NCBI GenBank assembly: GCA_046160865.1
Contig: JBJXHG010000114.1
Coordinates: forward strand, 36,532 to 100,531
Source of the DNA: JBJXHG01 sp046160865
GTDB lineage: Bacteria; Planctomycetota; UBA1135; GCA-002686595
DNA: 64,000 bases
Reading direction: 5' to 3'
The position numbers and the translations under genes are program-made. The notes beneath the pieces were generated by a model. The model was not told the DNA's origin. It saw only the letters and a program-made list of their open reading frames with translations, and ran no database searches. Below, in pieces: positions 43,206-50,944 of the stretch; the first letter of the stretch is position 1, and every line of letters starts with the position of its first letter.

Positions 43206-45236
43206 TCAGCGCGCTTCGAATACCCAGAGCCCGCGCGGACCGGCCGCGAAAACTCGCGCGCCGCGCAACGCGAGGCTGGTGGGTCCGCTCGCAGCGGAAA
43301 GAGCTTCCCGATCGAGCAGCGCGAGATCGCGTGTCCGATCGAGCAGGTAGAGCGCTCGGTCGGTCGCGATCCAGGCTCGCGAACTCGAGACGTGCGCGTC
43401 GCCCGGCGTCTCTTCGCTCGCGAATGGCCAAGACTCCACTGCGCCGCCACCTATTGGATCGATCGTGACCGGAACGGCCCGGGCACCACGCCGCGCGACC
43501 GCAACGAGGGAGCGCGACGAGCCGCCGGCCCACAGCACGATGTCGATCGACGGCCACGGGGGCGCGGCGAGCAATCCGGTGTCCGCCGCAGCGCTCGAGC
43601 TCGCGTCGAGCAGGTAGCTGAAGCGCGAATCGCCCGGCGACCAGAGCACGATCCCAGCCCCGATCCCGACCGGCGCGACCATCCGCGCGTGCGCGGAGGT
43701 CGGTTCGCGCTGGTTGCGCAGACTCCACCGCGGCCGTCCGTCGCACAGGTCGAGGCAGACACCGGCACCAACCTCGGTGGCGACGAAGACGCTCGACCCT
43801 ACGTGCAGGAGCGGCTGCGCCGGCCCCGGCATACCGCGCGGCGATCGCAGGCGCGCGGTCAGCGCCGCATCGAAGCGCGCATCGGCCCCCACGGCGAGCA
43901 AGCGCGACCAGCGCAGCGTGCCGGTGGCCGCGTCGAGGCACAAACACCACGCTCGTGTGCGTCCTTCGTCGATCGTTCCGCCGGCGTTCGAATCGGCGAT
44001 CCATTGTCGCGCCGACACCCATAGCTCGGCACCGATCCGCAAGGGACCGGGTTCGAAGCTCCAGATGCCGGGTCCGAGGACCTCGGAGAGCGGCGTCTCG
44101 CGTCCGCTGGCCTCTCGGAAGCCACCGCTCCAGTAGCCCCAGGCGATCGAGGCGCGCGCGCGGTCCTCGCCGACCGCGATGCACGCGAGCACGTTGCCGC
44201 GGTCCGCCTGGCTGCGCCCGATCGTCGTCCAAATCCGCGTGCCATCGGTGACCGGTCGCAGCGGCACGCCCGCGGACGCGCGGCCGATCGCCGGTGTCCA
44301 CACCCACGAGAACGGGCTCGCGAGATCGCTGGGGTCGATCGTCGTGCGCTGTCCCGAGGTGTCGAGCCAATGGATGCGCTCCGCGGTCTGCACGACGATC
44401 GCGCCGCTCGGCGCGATCGCGATCCCCGTGCGCGGCAGCTCGTTCGCGGTGCGCTTCTCTTCGCTCGCGGGTGGCGGAAGTGCGACCGTCGTCACGAGTT
44501 GCAGCGCCCGCGCCGCTCCGAGCTCGTCGCGTGCGTCCTCCGAGGCCGGGACGAGCGCTCCGCGGCGGTCGAGCGCCGCGCGCAAGCGATCTCGGCGCGC
44601 GCTGTCCGCGACCGAGTCGGCGTGCACGCGCGCGCGTGTGAGCCAGCCCGACGCCGTCGCGAAGCTGCCGATCTCGAAGCTCGCGTCGGCGAGTCGCAGT
44701 GCGGCTTCGGCCGCGCCCGATGTCAGAGGGTGCGCGCGCTCGACCTGTGCGCACCGCGCCAGGTCGCTCTCCGCGTGCGCGATCTCCGCGCGTGCGACCG
44801 GCTCGAAGCGCGCAGCGAACGCGGCGCGATCCTCGGGGCTGAGCGCGAAGAGCCGGCGCAGCACCGCGGTCTCGACGGATTCGGTGCGCCGGAACGCCGT
44901 GCCGCCCGGATCCGGCCAGACGAAGCTCTCCGCGCTCGACGTCGCCGGAACGAGTGCCGCCACCGACTCGCCCGCGCTCGCGAGCGCAATCGCGGAGTGC
45001 CACGCCTCGAACGCTTCCGTGCGTGCGCCCGTGTCCGTACGGCCCGTCACCCAGCGCTGCCACGCCACGTCGCCGGCCGCCAAGCTCTTCTCCGCCGCCA
45101 GCGAAGTCGGCAGGAACACGTCGTTCTGGAGCGCGCCCTCGCTCGTCGCCGGGGGCGTGCTGCTCTGCGCCGAAGCGGAGTGGGCGAGCGCGAGCAACAG
45201 CACGGTCGCGAGCCACGATCGCGATCCAAGGGTCAT
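43206..45236 (-). CDS. Secreted PQQ-propeller-like protein
   Basis: 676 residues from ATG 45236. The upstream extension to 45347 lacks a signal and is rejected. A signal peptide (MTLGSRSWLATVLLLALAHSASAQ) precedes a helical N-terminal part (about 30-210). The rest is a beta-propeller with degenerate blades (GTLRWSRLLAVGADARFDAALT, DGRPRWSLRNQREP, ERIHWLDTSGQ). It resembles the second half of the giant PQQ protein downstream. It is separated from moxR by 218 bp with its own ribosome-binding site, so it may be transcribed with or without the operon. Function is unknown and a scaffold role is likely. Confidence 0.75.
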   Translation of the reverse strand: MTLGSRSWLATVLLLALAHSASAQSSTPPATSEGALQNDVFLPTSLAAEKSLAAGDVAWQRWVTGRTDTGARTEAFEAWHSAIALASAGESVAALVPATSSAESFVWPDPGGTAFRRTESVETAVLRRLFALSPEDRAAFAARFEPVARAEIAHAESDLARCAQVERAHPLTSGAAEAALRLADASFEIGSFATASGWLTRARVHADSVADSARRDRLRAALDRRGALVPASEDARDELGAARALQLVTTVALPPPASEEKRTANELPRTGIAIAPSGAIVVQTAERIHWLDTSGQRTTIDPSDLASPFSWVWTPAIGRASAGVPLRPVTDGTRIWTTIGRSQADRGNVLACIAVGEDRARASIAWGYWSGGFREASGRETPLSEVLGPGIWSFEPGPLRIGAELWVSARQWIADSNAGGTIDEGRTRAWCLCLDAATGTLRWSRLLAVGADARFDAALTARLRSPRGMPGPAQPLLHVGSSVFVATEVGAGVCLDLCDGRPRWSLRNQREPTSAHARMVAPVGIGAGIVLWSPGDSRFSYLLDASSSAAADTGLLAAPPWPSIDIVLWAGGSSRSLVAVARRGARAVPVTIDPIGGGAVESWPFASEETPGDAHVSSSRAWIATDRALYLLDRTRDLALLDREALSAASGPTSLALRGARVFAAGPRGLWVFEAR

Positions 45237-45359
45237 ACGCGCATTGCGCTGAGCAGGCGCCGCACGCCGGTCAGAGTGACGCGCGCGCTCAGAGCACGTC
45301 CGAGAACCTCGCCGAGGAGCGAGGGCGAGCGAGCTCGCGCGGTGCAAAGGGACGCGCTC

Positions 45360-45677
45360 TCAGTTCGACGCGAGCGTCGTCGCTTGGCGCAGACGGCGCT
45401 GGCGCTCGCGGAAGATCGGATCCCCGCGCGCTTGCAGGTGCGCGTCGATGGCGCGGCACAACGCTTCGTCGCGCGCGTGACGCTCGCGCAGCGTCACTTC
45501 CGCTTCGGCGAGACGCCGACGCTCAGACAGCGCCGGGCGCAGGCCGAGCAACGCGATCTGCGCGAACAGCACCATCGCGCCGAAAACCGGCGACCAGTAC
45601 AGCACGCGCACGCCGATCCGCTTCCAGGCGCGCGGCGGCTGTGGCGTTGCGTTCGCTTGCTCGATCTCGGGTTGCAT
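45360..45677 (-). CDS. FtsB/DivIC-like septum formation initiator protein
   Basis: 105 residues from ATG 45677, whose last base is the first base of the enolase stop (TGATG). One membrane helix (about 28-50) is followed by a basic, Glu-rich coiled coil (LSERRRLAEAEVTLRERHARDEALCRAI), as in FtsB/DivIC proteins of the division complex. FtsB-like genes often follow eno, which supports the call. The sequence itself is short and divergent. The longer open frame upstream is only the enolase shadow. Confidence 0.65.
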   Translation of the reverse strand: MQPEIEQANATPQPPRAWKRIGVRVLYWSPVFGAMVLFAQIALLGLRPALSERRRLAEAEVTLRERHARDEALCRAIDAHLQARGDPIFRERQRRLRQATTLASN

Positions 45678-46957
45678 CAGGAAAACGTTCTCGCCGCGTA
45701 GAGCGCGTGGGAGCCGAGCTCCTCTTCGATGCGCAGCAACCGGTTGTACTTCGCGACGCGATCCGTTCGACACGGAGCGCCGGTCTTGATCTGTCCGCAG
45801 TTCGTCGCCACCGCGAGGTCGGCGATCGTCGTGTCTTCCGTCTCGCCGGAGCGATGGCTCGTGACGCAGCGGTATCCGTTCGCGTGCGCCATGCCGATCG
45901 TCGCCAACGTCTCGGTCAACGTGCCGATCTGATTGACCTTGATCAAGACCGCGTTCGCCGCGCCGTTCTTGATCCCGGTCGCGAGGCGCTCGGTGTTCGT
46001 GCAGAACAGGTCGTCGCCGACGAGCTGCACCTTCTTGCCGAGCGCTTCGGTGAGCTCCTTCCAGCCGGCCCAATCGTCTTGGTCGAGGCCATCCTCGAGG
46101 CTGAAGAGGGGATAGCGGTCGGCGAGCGTCGCGTAGTACGCGACCATCTCCCGCGAGCTGCGCGGCTTGCCCTCGAGCACGTAGACGCCGTCCTTGTAGA
46201 ACTCCGACGACGCGGCATCGATCGCGATCTTGATGTCCTTGCCGGGCTTGTAGCCGGCCTTCTCGATCGCGCCGAGGATCAGCGTGATCGCCGCCTCGTT
46301 CGACTCGAGGTCCGGTGCGATCCCGCCTTCGTCACCGACCGCCGTCGAAAGGCCCTTCTGCTTGCAGACGCTCTTCAGCGCATGGAAGACCTCGGTTCCG
46401 GCGCGCAGGCCCTCGCTGAAGGAGCTCGCGCCGAACGGCATCACCATGAACTCCTGCAGGTCGACGTTGTTGTCCGCGTGCTGGCCGCCGTTGAGGATGT
46501 TCATCATCGGAACCGGCAGCACGGACGCTGCGGTGCCACCGATGTAGCGATAGAGCGGCAGCCCGCACTCCTCGGCCGCGGCCTTGGCCAGCGCCAGCGA
46601 CACGCCGAGGATCGCGTTGGCCCCGAGCTTGCGCTTGTTCGGAGTCCCGTCGAGCTCGAGCATTGCGCGGTCGACCGCCGCCTGGTCGAGGCCTTCGAGT
46701 CCCACCAGCTCGCGCGCGAGCTCTTCGTTGACGTGCTCGACGGCCTTGCGAACGCCCTTGCCGCCGTAGCGGGCGGTCTGTCCGTTCGCCGGTGCGCCGT
46801 CGCGCAACTCGACGGCCTCGTGCGTGCCCGTGCTGGCGCCGGACGGGACGGAGGCGCGTCCGGCGGCGCCGCTCTCCAGGGTGACGTCGACTTCGACCGT
46901 GGGGTTGCCGCGCGAGTCGAGGATCTCGCGTCCTTGGACGTGGACGATGGCGCTCAT
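45677..46957 (-). CDS. eno: Enolase (phosphopyruvate hydratase)
   Basis: 426 residues, full length. It converts 2-phosphoglycerate to phosphoenolpyruvate in glycolysis. Recognisable segments are VQGREILDSRGNPTVEVDV, SVPSGASTGTHEAVELRDG, the metal/active-site region YPLFSLEDGLDQDDWAGW, LIKVNQIGTLTETL and the signature SHRSGETEDTTIADLAVA. The start ATG 46957 follows a possible AGGA at long spacing. A TAGGAT at 46972-46967 might be a -10 element giving a nearly leaderless transcript. It is divergent from pssA and followed by the FtsB-like gene. Confidence 0.97.
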   Translation of the reverse strand: MSAIVHVQGREILDSRGNPTVEVDVTLESGAAGRASVPSGASTGTHEAVELRDGAPANGQTARYGGKGVRKAVEHVNEELARELVGLEGLDQAAVDRAMLELDGTPNKRKLGANAILGVSLALAKAAAEECGLPLYRYIGGTAASVLPVPMMNILNGGQHADNNVDLQEFMVMPFGASSFSEGLRAGTEVFHALKSVCKQKGLSTAVGDEGGIAPDLESNEAAITLILGAIEKAGYKPGKDIKIAIDAASSEFYKDGVYVLEGKPRSSREMVAYYATLADRYPLFSLEDGLDQDDWAGWKELTEALGKKVQLVGDDLFCTNTERLATGIKNGAANAVLIKVNQIGTLTETLATIGMAHANGYRCVTSHRSGETEDTTIADLAVATNCGQIKTGAPCRTDRVAKYNRLLRIEEELGSHALYAARTFS

Positions 46958-46966
46958 GACTGCGCG

Positions 46967-46972
46967 ATCCTA
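46967..46972 (-). promoter_or_regulatory. Possible -10 element of eno
   Basis: TAGGAT fits TANNNT and ends 9 nt before the ATG at 46957, so the message would have a leader of only a few bases. No clear -35 box is seen. It is part of a recurring pattern described in the findings. Confidence 0.25.
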
Positions 46973-47087
46973 CTGCTCCAGTTCAGGGCTTGGAATATGG
47001 AAAGGAGCGGGGCGCGGAGCCAAAGCGAGTATTTTGGACGCGCTCTCGACGCTCGCCCTCGGATGCGTCGCGCGCGAGCTTCGACCC

Positions 47088-47966
47088 GTGAGAAAGATCC
47101 ACATCCTTCCGAACCTCGTCACGCTGGCGAACGCCTTCTGCGGACTGCTCGCGATCTACAAGGCGATCGACGCGCTCGTGTACGCCGGCGGCGATCCGCT
47201 CGCGTTCTACTCGAAGCTCGAGACGGCCTGTTGGCTGATCTTCCTCGGGATGTTTTTCGACGCGATCGACGGCAAGGTCGCGCGCATGGTCGGAGGCGCG
47301 AGCTCGTTCGGCGCGCAGCTCGACTCCTTCGCCGACATGCTCACGTTCGGAGTGACGCCGGCGGTGCTCGCCAAGGTCCTGATCGAGCACGAAGGACCGC
47401 TGTACGACTACAGCGTCAATCCGCGGCTGCACTTCATCGCCGCCGCCGTCTTCACGGTGATGGCGATCTTGCGCCTCGCGCGCTTCAACCTCGAGACGGA
47501 GCCCGACGAGTCCGCGCACATGATGTTCAAGGGTCTGCCGTCGCCAGCGGCAGCCGGTGCGCTCGCCTCGACACTGCTGCTCTATCTGTCGCTGCGCAAC
47601 CCGCAGCTCGAGCACTCCGATGGCACGGTCACGCCGCTCGGCGCGATCTTGCACTTGATCCCGGAGGCCGACCGCAGCGCGTACCTCGTGTGGTTCCTGC
47701 CGGTGCTCGCGTTGATGCTGCCGACGCTCGGGCTCTTGATGGTGAGCCGCGTCCGCTACCTCCACATGTTCTCGGCGATCACGGGACGCGGGCAGTTCGT
47801 GACGCTGGTCGGCGTGGTCGTGGCCGGCTTCTGCCTCTTCGTCGCGCCCGTGCTGTCGGTGTTCGCGGTGTTCAACGGCTACGCCTTGATCGGGCTCGGA
47901 CGAGCGCTGATCCGATCGAAGCAGGCCGCACCGGTCGACGCGCCCGAACGGGTGAGCACGCCATGA
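47088..47966 (+). CDS. pssA: CDP-diacylglycerol--serine O-phosphatidyltransferase
   Basis: 292 residues with about eight membrane helices. It makes phosphatidylserine, the precursor of phosphatidylethanolamine. The N-terminus RKIHILPNLVTLANAFCG is typical. The CDP-alcohol phosphotransferase signature is intact: DGKVARMVGGASSFGAQLDSFAD, matching DGxxAR(x8)Gx3Dx3D. GTG 47088 is chosen because the family starts just before that segment. The open frame continues upstream over the enolase promoter region. It is first gene of a coupled chain pssA-folK-panC-ispE, ending in ATGA with folK. Confidence 0.92.
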   Translation: MRKIHILPNLVTLANAFCGLLAIYKAIDALVYAGGDPLAFYSKLETACWLIFLGMFFDAIDGKVARMVGGASSFGAQLDSFADMLTFGVTPAVLAKVLIEHEGPLYDYSVNPRLHFIAAAVFTVMAILRLARFNLETEPDESAHMMFKGLPSPAAAGALASTLLLYLSLRNPQLEHSDGTVTPLGAILHLIPEADRSAYLVWFLPVLALMLPTLGLLMVSRVRYLHMFSAITGRGQFVTLVGVVVAGFCLFVAPVLSVFAVFNGYALIGLGRALIRSKQAAPVDAPERVSTP

Positions 47967-48460
47967 GCGGTCCCCTCATTCCCTGCGCGGTCGCTCTCGG
48001 GAGCAATGTCGGCGATCGGCGCGCGCACCTCGACGAAGCGGTGGTCGAGATCGCGCGGCTGCCCGGCGTCCATTTCCTCTCGCGCTCGTCGTGGCACGAG
48101 ACCGAGCCCGTGGGCGGACCGGCCGGTCAGGCGCGCTATCTCAACGGCGCCGTGCTGCTGGAGACGTCGCTGCCGGCACGCGAGCTGTTGAACGGATTGC
48201 TCTCCATCGAGCAAGCGCACGGACGCACGCGCCCACACGGTCTGCGCAACGGTCCGCGCACGCTCGATCTCGATCTGCTCGTCTACGGCGCAGACCAGAT
48301 CCGCGAGCCGGGACTCGAGGTGCCGCATCCGCACGTGGAGGACCGCGAGTTCGTGCTCGCGCCGCTCGCGGAGATCGCGGGCGACCTCGTGCTGCCGCGC
48401 TCGGGCAAGCGCGTTTCGCAGCGTCTGGCGGAGATCGTGGCCGTCCCGACGCCGAGATGA
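47963..48460 (+). CDS. folK: 2-amino-4-hydroxy-6-hydroxymethyldihydropteridine diphosphokinase
   Basis: 165 residues, usual size. It pyrophosphorylates 6-hydroxymethyl-dihydropterin in folate synthesis. Motifs: CAVALGSNVGDRRAHLDEAV, the Asp pair in GPRTLDLDLLVYG and PHPHVEDREFVLAPLAEIA. It starts at ATG 47963 in ATGA with the pssA stop and overlaps panC by 4 bp. No ribosome-binding site of its own is needed if it is coupled. Confidence 0.94.
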   Translation: MSGPLIPCAVALGSNVGDRRAHLDEAVVEIARLPGVHFLSRSSWHETEPVGGPAGQARYLNGAVLLETSLPARELLNGLLSIEQAHGRTRPHGLRNGPRTLDLDLLVYGADQIREPGLEVPHPHVEDREFVLAPLAEIAGDLVLPRSGKRVSQRLAEIVAVPTPR

Positions 48461-49344
48461 TCGAGAAGCTCCACGAGCCGTCGGCAGCGCGCGCGTTCTG
48501 CGACGACTTGCGCCGCCGCGGCGCGACGCTCGGCTTCGTGCCGACGATGGGCGCGCTGCACGAAGGGCATCTCGAGCTCGTGCGCCGCGCCGCGGCCGAG
48601 AACGATGCCGCGTGCGTCAGTGTCTTCGTGAACCCGCTGCAGTTCGGAGAAGCGCGCGACTTCGAGCGCTACCCCCGCGACTTCGACGGCGACGCACGCC
48701 TGCTCGCATCGACTGGTTGCACGATGGTGTTCACCGGCACGCTCGCCGGCTTCTTTCCGGACGAGATTCAGTCCGATGGCACGTTGCGTCCCGGAGCCTG
48801 GCGCGATCCGGGTCGCGCGGCGCTCGGGCTCGAAGGCCGCTTCCGTCCCGGCCACTTCGCGGGCGTCGCGACGATCGTCGCGCGCCTCTTCGAGGTCGTG
48901 CAGCCGACGCGCGCGTACTTCGGCGCGAAGGACTTCCAGCAGACGCTGGTCGTATCCGACCTCGCGCGTGCGCTCGGCGCTCCCGAGATCGTCGTCTGTC
49001 CGACTTCGCGCGAGTCGTCGGGTCTCGCGCGCTCCTCGCGCAATGCACTGCTCTCCGTGTCCGATCGCGAGCGCGCCACGGTGATCGCGCGCGCGCTGCG
49101 GACCGCGCAGGAGCGCTGGTCGAGCGGGTCTCGCGCACCGGCCGAGCTGCGCCGCGCGATGCTCGCCGTGCTCGACGTCGCGGGCGTCGAGGTCGAGTAC
49201 GCGGAAGCGCGCGATCCCGCCGCCTGGACGGAGCACGAGCCGCCGCAACTCGACGCGCGTGCCGTCGCGCTGATCGCGGCGCGCGTGGGCGGCGTCCGCT
49301 TGATCGACAACCTGCGGCTCGACGAGCCACTTCCCACGTCGTGA
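48457..49344 (+). CDS. panC: Pantothenate synthetase (pantoate--beta-alanine ligase)
   Basis: 295 residues. It joins pantoate and beta-alanine with ATP in coenzyme A synthesis. Motifs: VPTMGALHEGHLELVRRA (HIGH-like HEGH), VFVNPLQFG, GKDFQQ-type AKDFQQTLVVSDL and RESSGLARSSRNALLS. It starts at ATG 48457 overlapping the folK stop and ends overlapping ispE in GTGA. The residue content is full length. Confidence 0.95.
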   Translation: MIEKLHEPSAARAFCDDLRRRGATLGFVPTMGALHEGHLELVRRAAAENDAACVSVFVNPLQFGEARDFERYPRDFDGDARLLASTGCTMVFTGTLAGFFPDEIQSDGTLRPGAWRDPGRAALGLEGRFRPGHFAGVATIVARLFEVVQPTRAYFGAKDFQQTLVVSDLARALGAPEIVVCPTSRESSGLARSSRNALLSVSDRERATVIARALRTAQERWSSGSRAPAELRRAMLAVLDVAGVEVEYAEARDPAAWTEHEPPQLDARAVALIAARVGGVRLIDNLRLDEPLPTS

Positions 49345-50312
49345 GTCACGCCGACTCGTCGAAGCACGAGCTCGCGCTCGTGGTTGCCCGCGCGCCGGCC
49401 AAGGTGAACTTGCGGCTGGAAGTGCTGGAAAAACGAGGCGATGGCTACCACGAGATCCGCACGTGGATGCTGGCCGTCGACTTGTGTGACGAGGTCCGTG
49501 TGCGGCTCGCCCGGCACGGGGGCGTGCGACTGCGCGTGCGCGGACCTCAATTCACGAGCGACATTTCCGAGGACGAGCGCAACTTGGCGCAGCGCGCCGC
49601 GCGCCTCGCGCTGGATCTCGTCGGACGAGGCGGCAACTCGTCCGCGCACGGTGGAGTCGACGTGGAGCTCATCAAGAACATCCCCAGCCAAGCCGGACTC
49701 GGCGGCGCGAGCAGCGACGCCGCAGCCACGTTCATTGCGGTGCAGCGAGCGGTACGCGCCGACGTTCCTTTGGAAGTTGCATCGAGCGCGCTGGCCGAGC
49801 TCGGTTCCGACTGCGCGTTCTTCGCGACGGCGCGTCGCGGTGTCGCGCTGTGCACGGGACGCGGCGAGCACGTGCACGCAAGCGACGCGGTTCCGCGCGG
49901 CTGGCGCGTCGCAATTCTGACACCTGACGTGCTCGCATCGACCGCACGCGTGTATCGCGCCGTGACAACACCCTTGAGCGAACACGCCGCGCTTCCTAGC
50001 TTGCCCAACGCTTGGCCGGACGTCTCAGTCCACGCGGCGCGTCAGCTCTCGCACAACGATCTCGAAGCCGCAGCCCTGGATGCGATTCCCGGGCTGCGCG
50101 AGTGGCGCGAGTTGCTCGACGCGTGCGGAGCCGAGCACTTCCGCATGTCCGGAAGCGGTTCCTCCTTCTTTGGTCTCTTCGACGACACGGTTGATGCTTC
50201 GCAGTCCTTGGGCCGTTGCCTCGAAGCCGCGCGTACGCGCGGCCTGCCGGTCCGTGGCTCTTGGCTCGTTCGCCCCGCCGGCCTCGGCGCGCACATCGTG
50301 GAGTCCTGCTGA
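49341..50312 (+). CDS. ispE: 4-diphosphocytidyl-2-C-methyl-D-erythritol kinase
   Basis: 323 residues. It phosphorylates the 2-OH group of CDP-ME in the MEP isoprenoid pathway. The catalytic Lys lies in RAPAKVNLRLEVLEKRGDGYHEI. The GHMP ATP loop is NIPSQAGLGGASSDAAAT, with its Asp retained. LGSDCAFFATA and RMSGSGSSFFGLF are the other family blocks. It starts at GTG 49341, overlapping panC by 4 bp (GTGA). spoVG follows after 42 bp, a neighbourhood also seen in Bacillus. Confidence 0.94.
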   Translation: MSHADSSKHELALVVARAPAKVNLRLEVLEKRGDGYHEIRTWMLAVDLCDEVRVRLARHGGVRLRVRGPQFTSDISEDERNLAQRAARLALDLVGRGGNSSAHGGVDVELIKNIPSQAGLGGASSDAAATFIAVQRAVRADVPLEVASSALAELGSDCAFFATARRGVALCTGRGEHVHASDAVPRGWRVAILTPDVLASTARVYRAVTTPLSEHAALPSLPNAWPDVSVHAARQLSHNDLEAAALDAIPGLREWRELLDACGAEHFRMSGSGSSFFGLFDDTVDASQSLGRCLEAARTRGLPVRGSWLVRPAGLGAHIVESC

Positions 50313-50354
50313 CGGGGGCGTCCCCCGGCCGCGAGCCGTTCCATGGAGAGCGCG

Positions 50355-50813
50355 ATGAAGATCAGCGAGATCCGCATCAAGCTCCTGTCGAACCAGCGCG
50401 ACAAGCTGCGCGGCTTCGCGAGCATCACGATCGACAACCACCTCGTGATCCGCGACATCAAGATCATCGAGGGCACGCGCGGTCTCTTCATCGCGATGCC
50501 GAGCCGCAAGCTGTGCGACCGCTGCCCGGCGTGCGCCGGCAAGAACCACATTCGCGCGCACTACTGCAACGACTGCGGCACGCGCCTCGCCGACGAGCGC
50601 GGCGGCATCGACGAGCGCGGCCGCCTGCGCCTCTACGCCGACGTCGCGCACCCGATCAACCAGGAGGGGCGCGAGTGGGTGCAACGCGCGATCCTCCACG
50701 CCTATCAGCAAGAGATCGAGAACTCGAAGAAGGAAGGCTACGTGGCCAAGTCCTTCGACGACCTCGATTACGACTACTTGGAAGATCCGCACGACGCCGA
50801 AGGCCTGCGCTGA
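50355..50813 (+). CDS. spoVG: SpoVG-family protein with an inserted Cys cluster
   Basis: 152 residues, against about 90 for Bacillus SpoVG. ATG 50355 is chosen over ATG 50343 because GGAGAG sits 5-6 nt upstream of it. The family core is split: ITIDNHLVIRDIKIIEGTRGLFIAMPSRK (about 24-52) and ADVAHPINQEGREWVQRAI (about 95-113). Between them is a 42-residue insert with C54, C57, C60, C71 and C74, which looks like a zinc ribbon (CxxC...CxxC). A Glu/Asp-rich tail follows. SpoVG binds nucleic acid and acts in regulation or septation. The insert may add a metal-dependent surface. The order ispE-spoVG is conserved elsewhere. Confidence 0.88.
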   Translation: MKISEIRIKLLSNQRDKLRGFASITIDNHLVIRDIKIIEGTRGLFIAMPSRKLCDRCPACAGKNHIRAHYCNDCGTRLADERGGIDERGRLRLYADVAHPINQEGREWVQRAILHAYQQEIENSKKEGYVAKSFDDLDYDYLEDPHDAEGLR

Positions 50814-50930
50814 GCGCGCCGCGCGCCGCGCGTGAGCGGGCTGCCGCTCGCGCGCATGCATCGGCGGGCGGGCATGCGCTGTAGCGCCCTTCTTTTCTGC
50901 CGGCCTGTCGTCGCGAGATCTCGCACCCGT

Positions 50931-50936
50931 TAGGCT
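50931..50936 (+). promoter_or_regulatory. Possible -10 element of aroDE
   Basis: TAGGCT fits TANNNT and ends 8 nt before the ATG at 50945, which has no Shine-Dalgarno sequence. A transcript from here would be almost leaderless. No -35 box is evident. Confidence 0.3.
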
Positions 50937-50944
50937 CGCGCGCG

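Noticed and set aside
50313..50327. GGGGG-CGT-CCCCC hairpin between ispE and spoVG as a terminator
   Set aside because: The stem is short, there is no T-tract, and the next gene is 28 bp away. It was not called.
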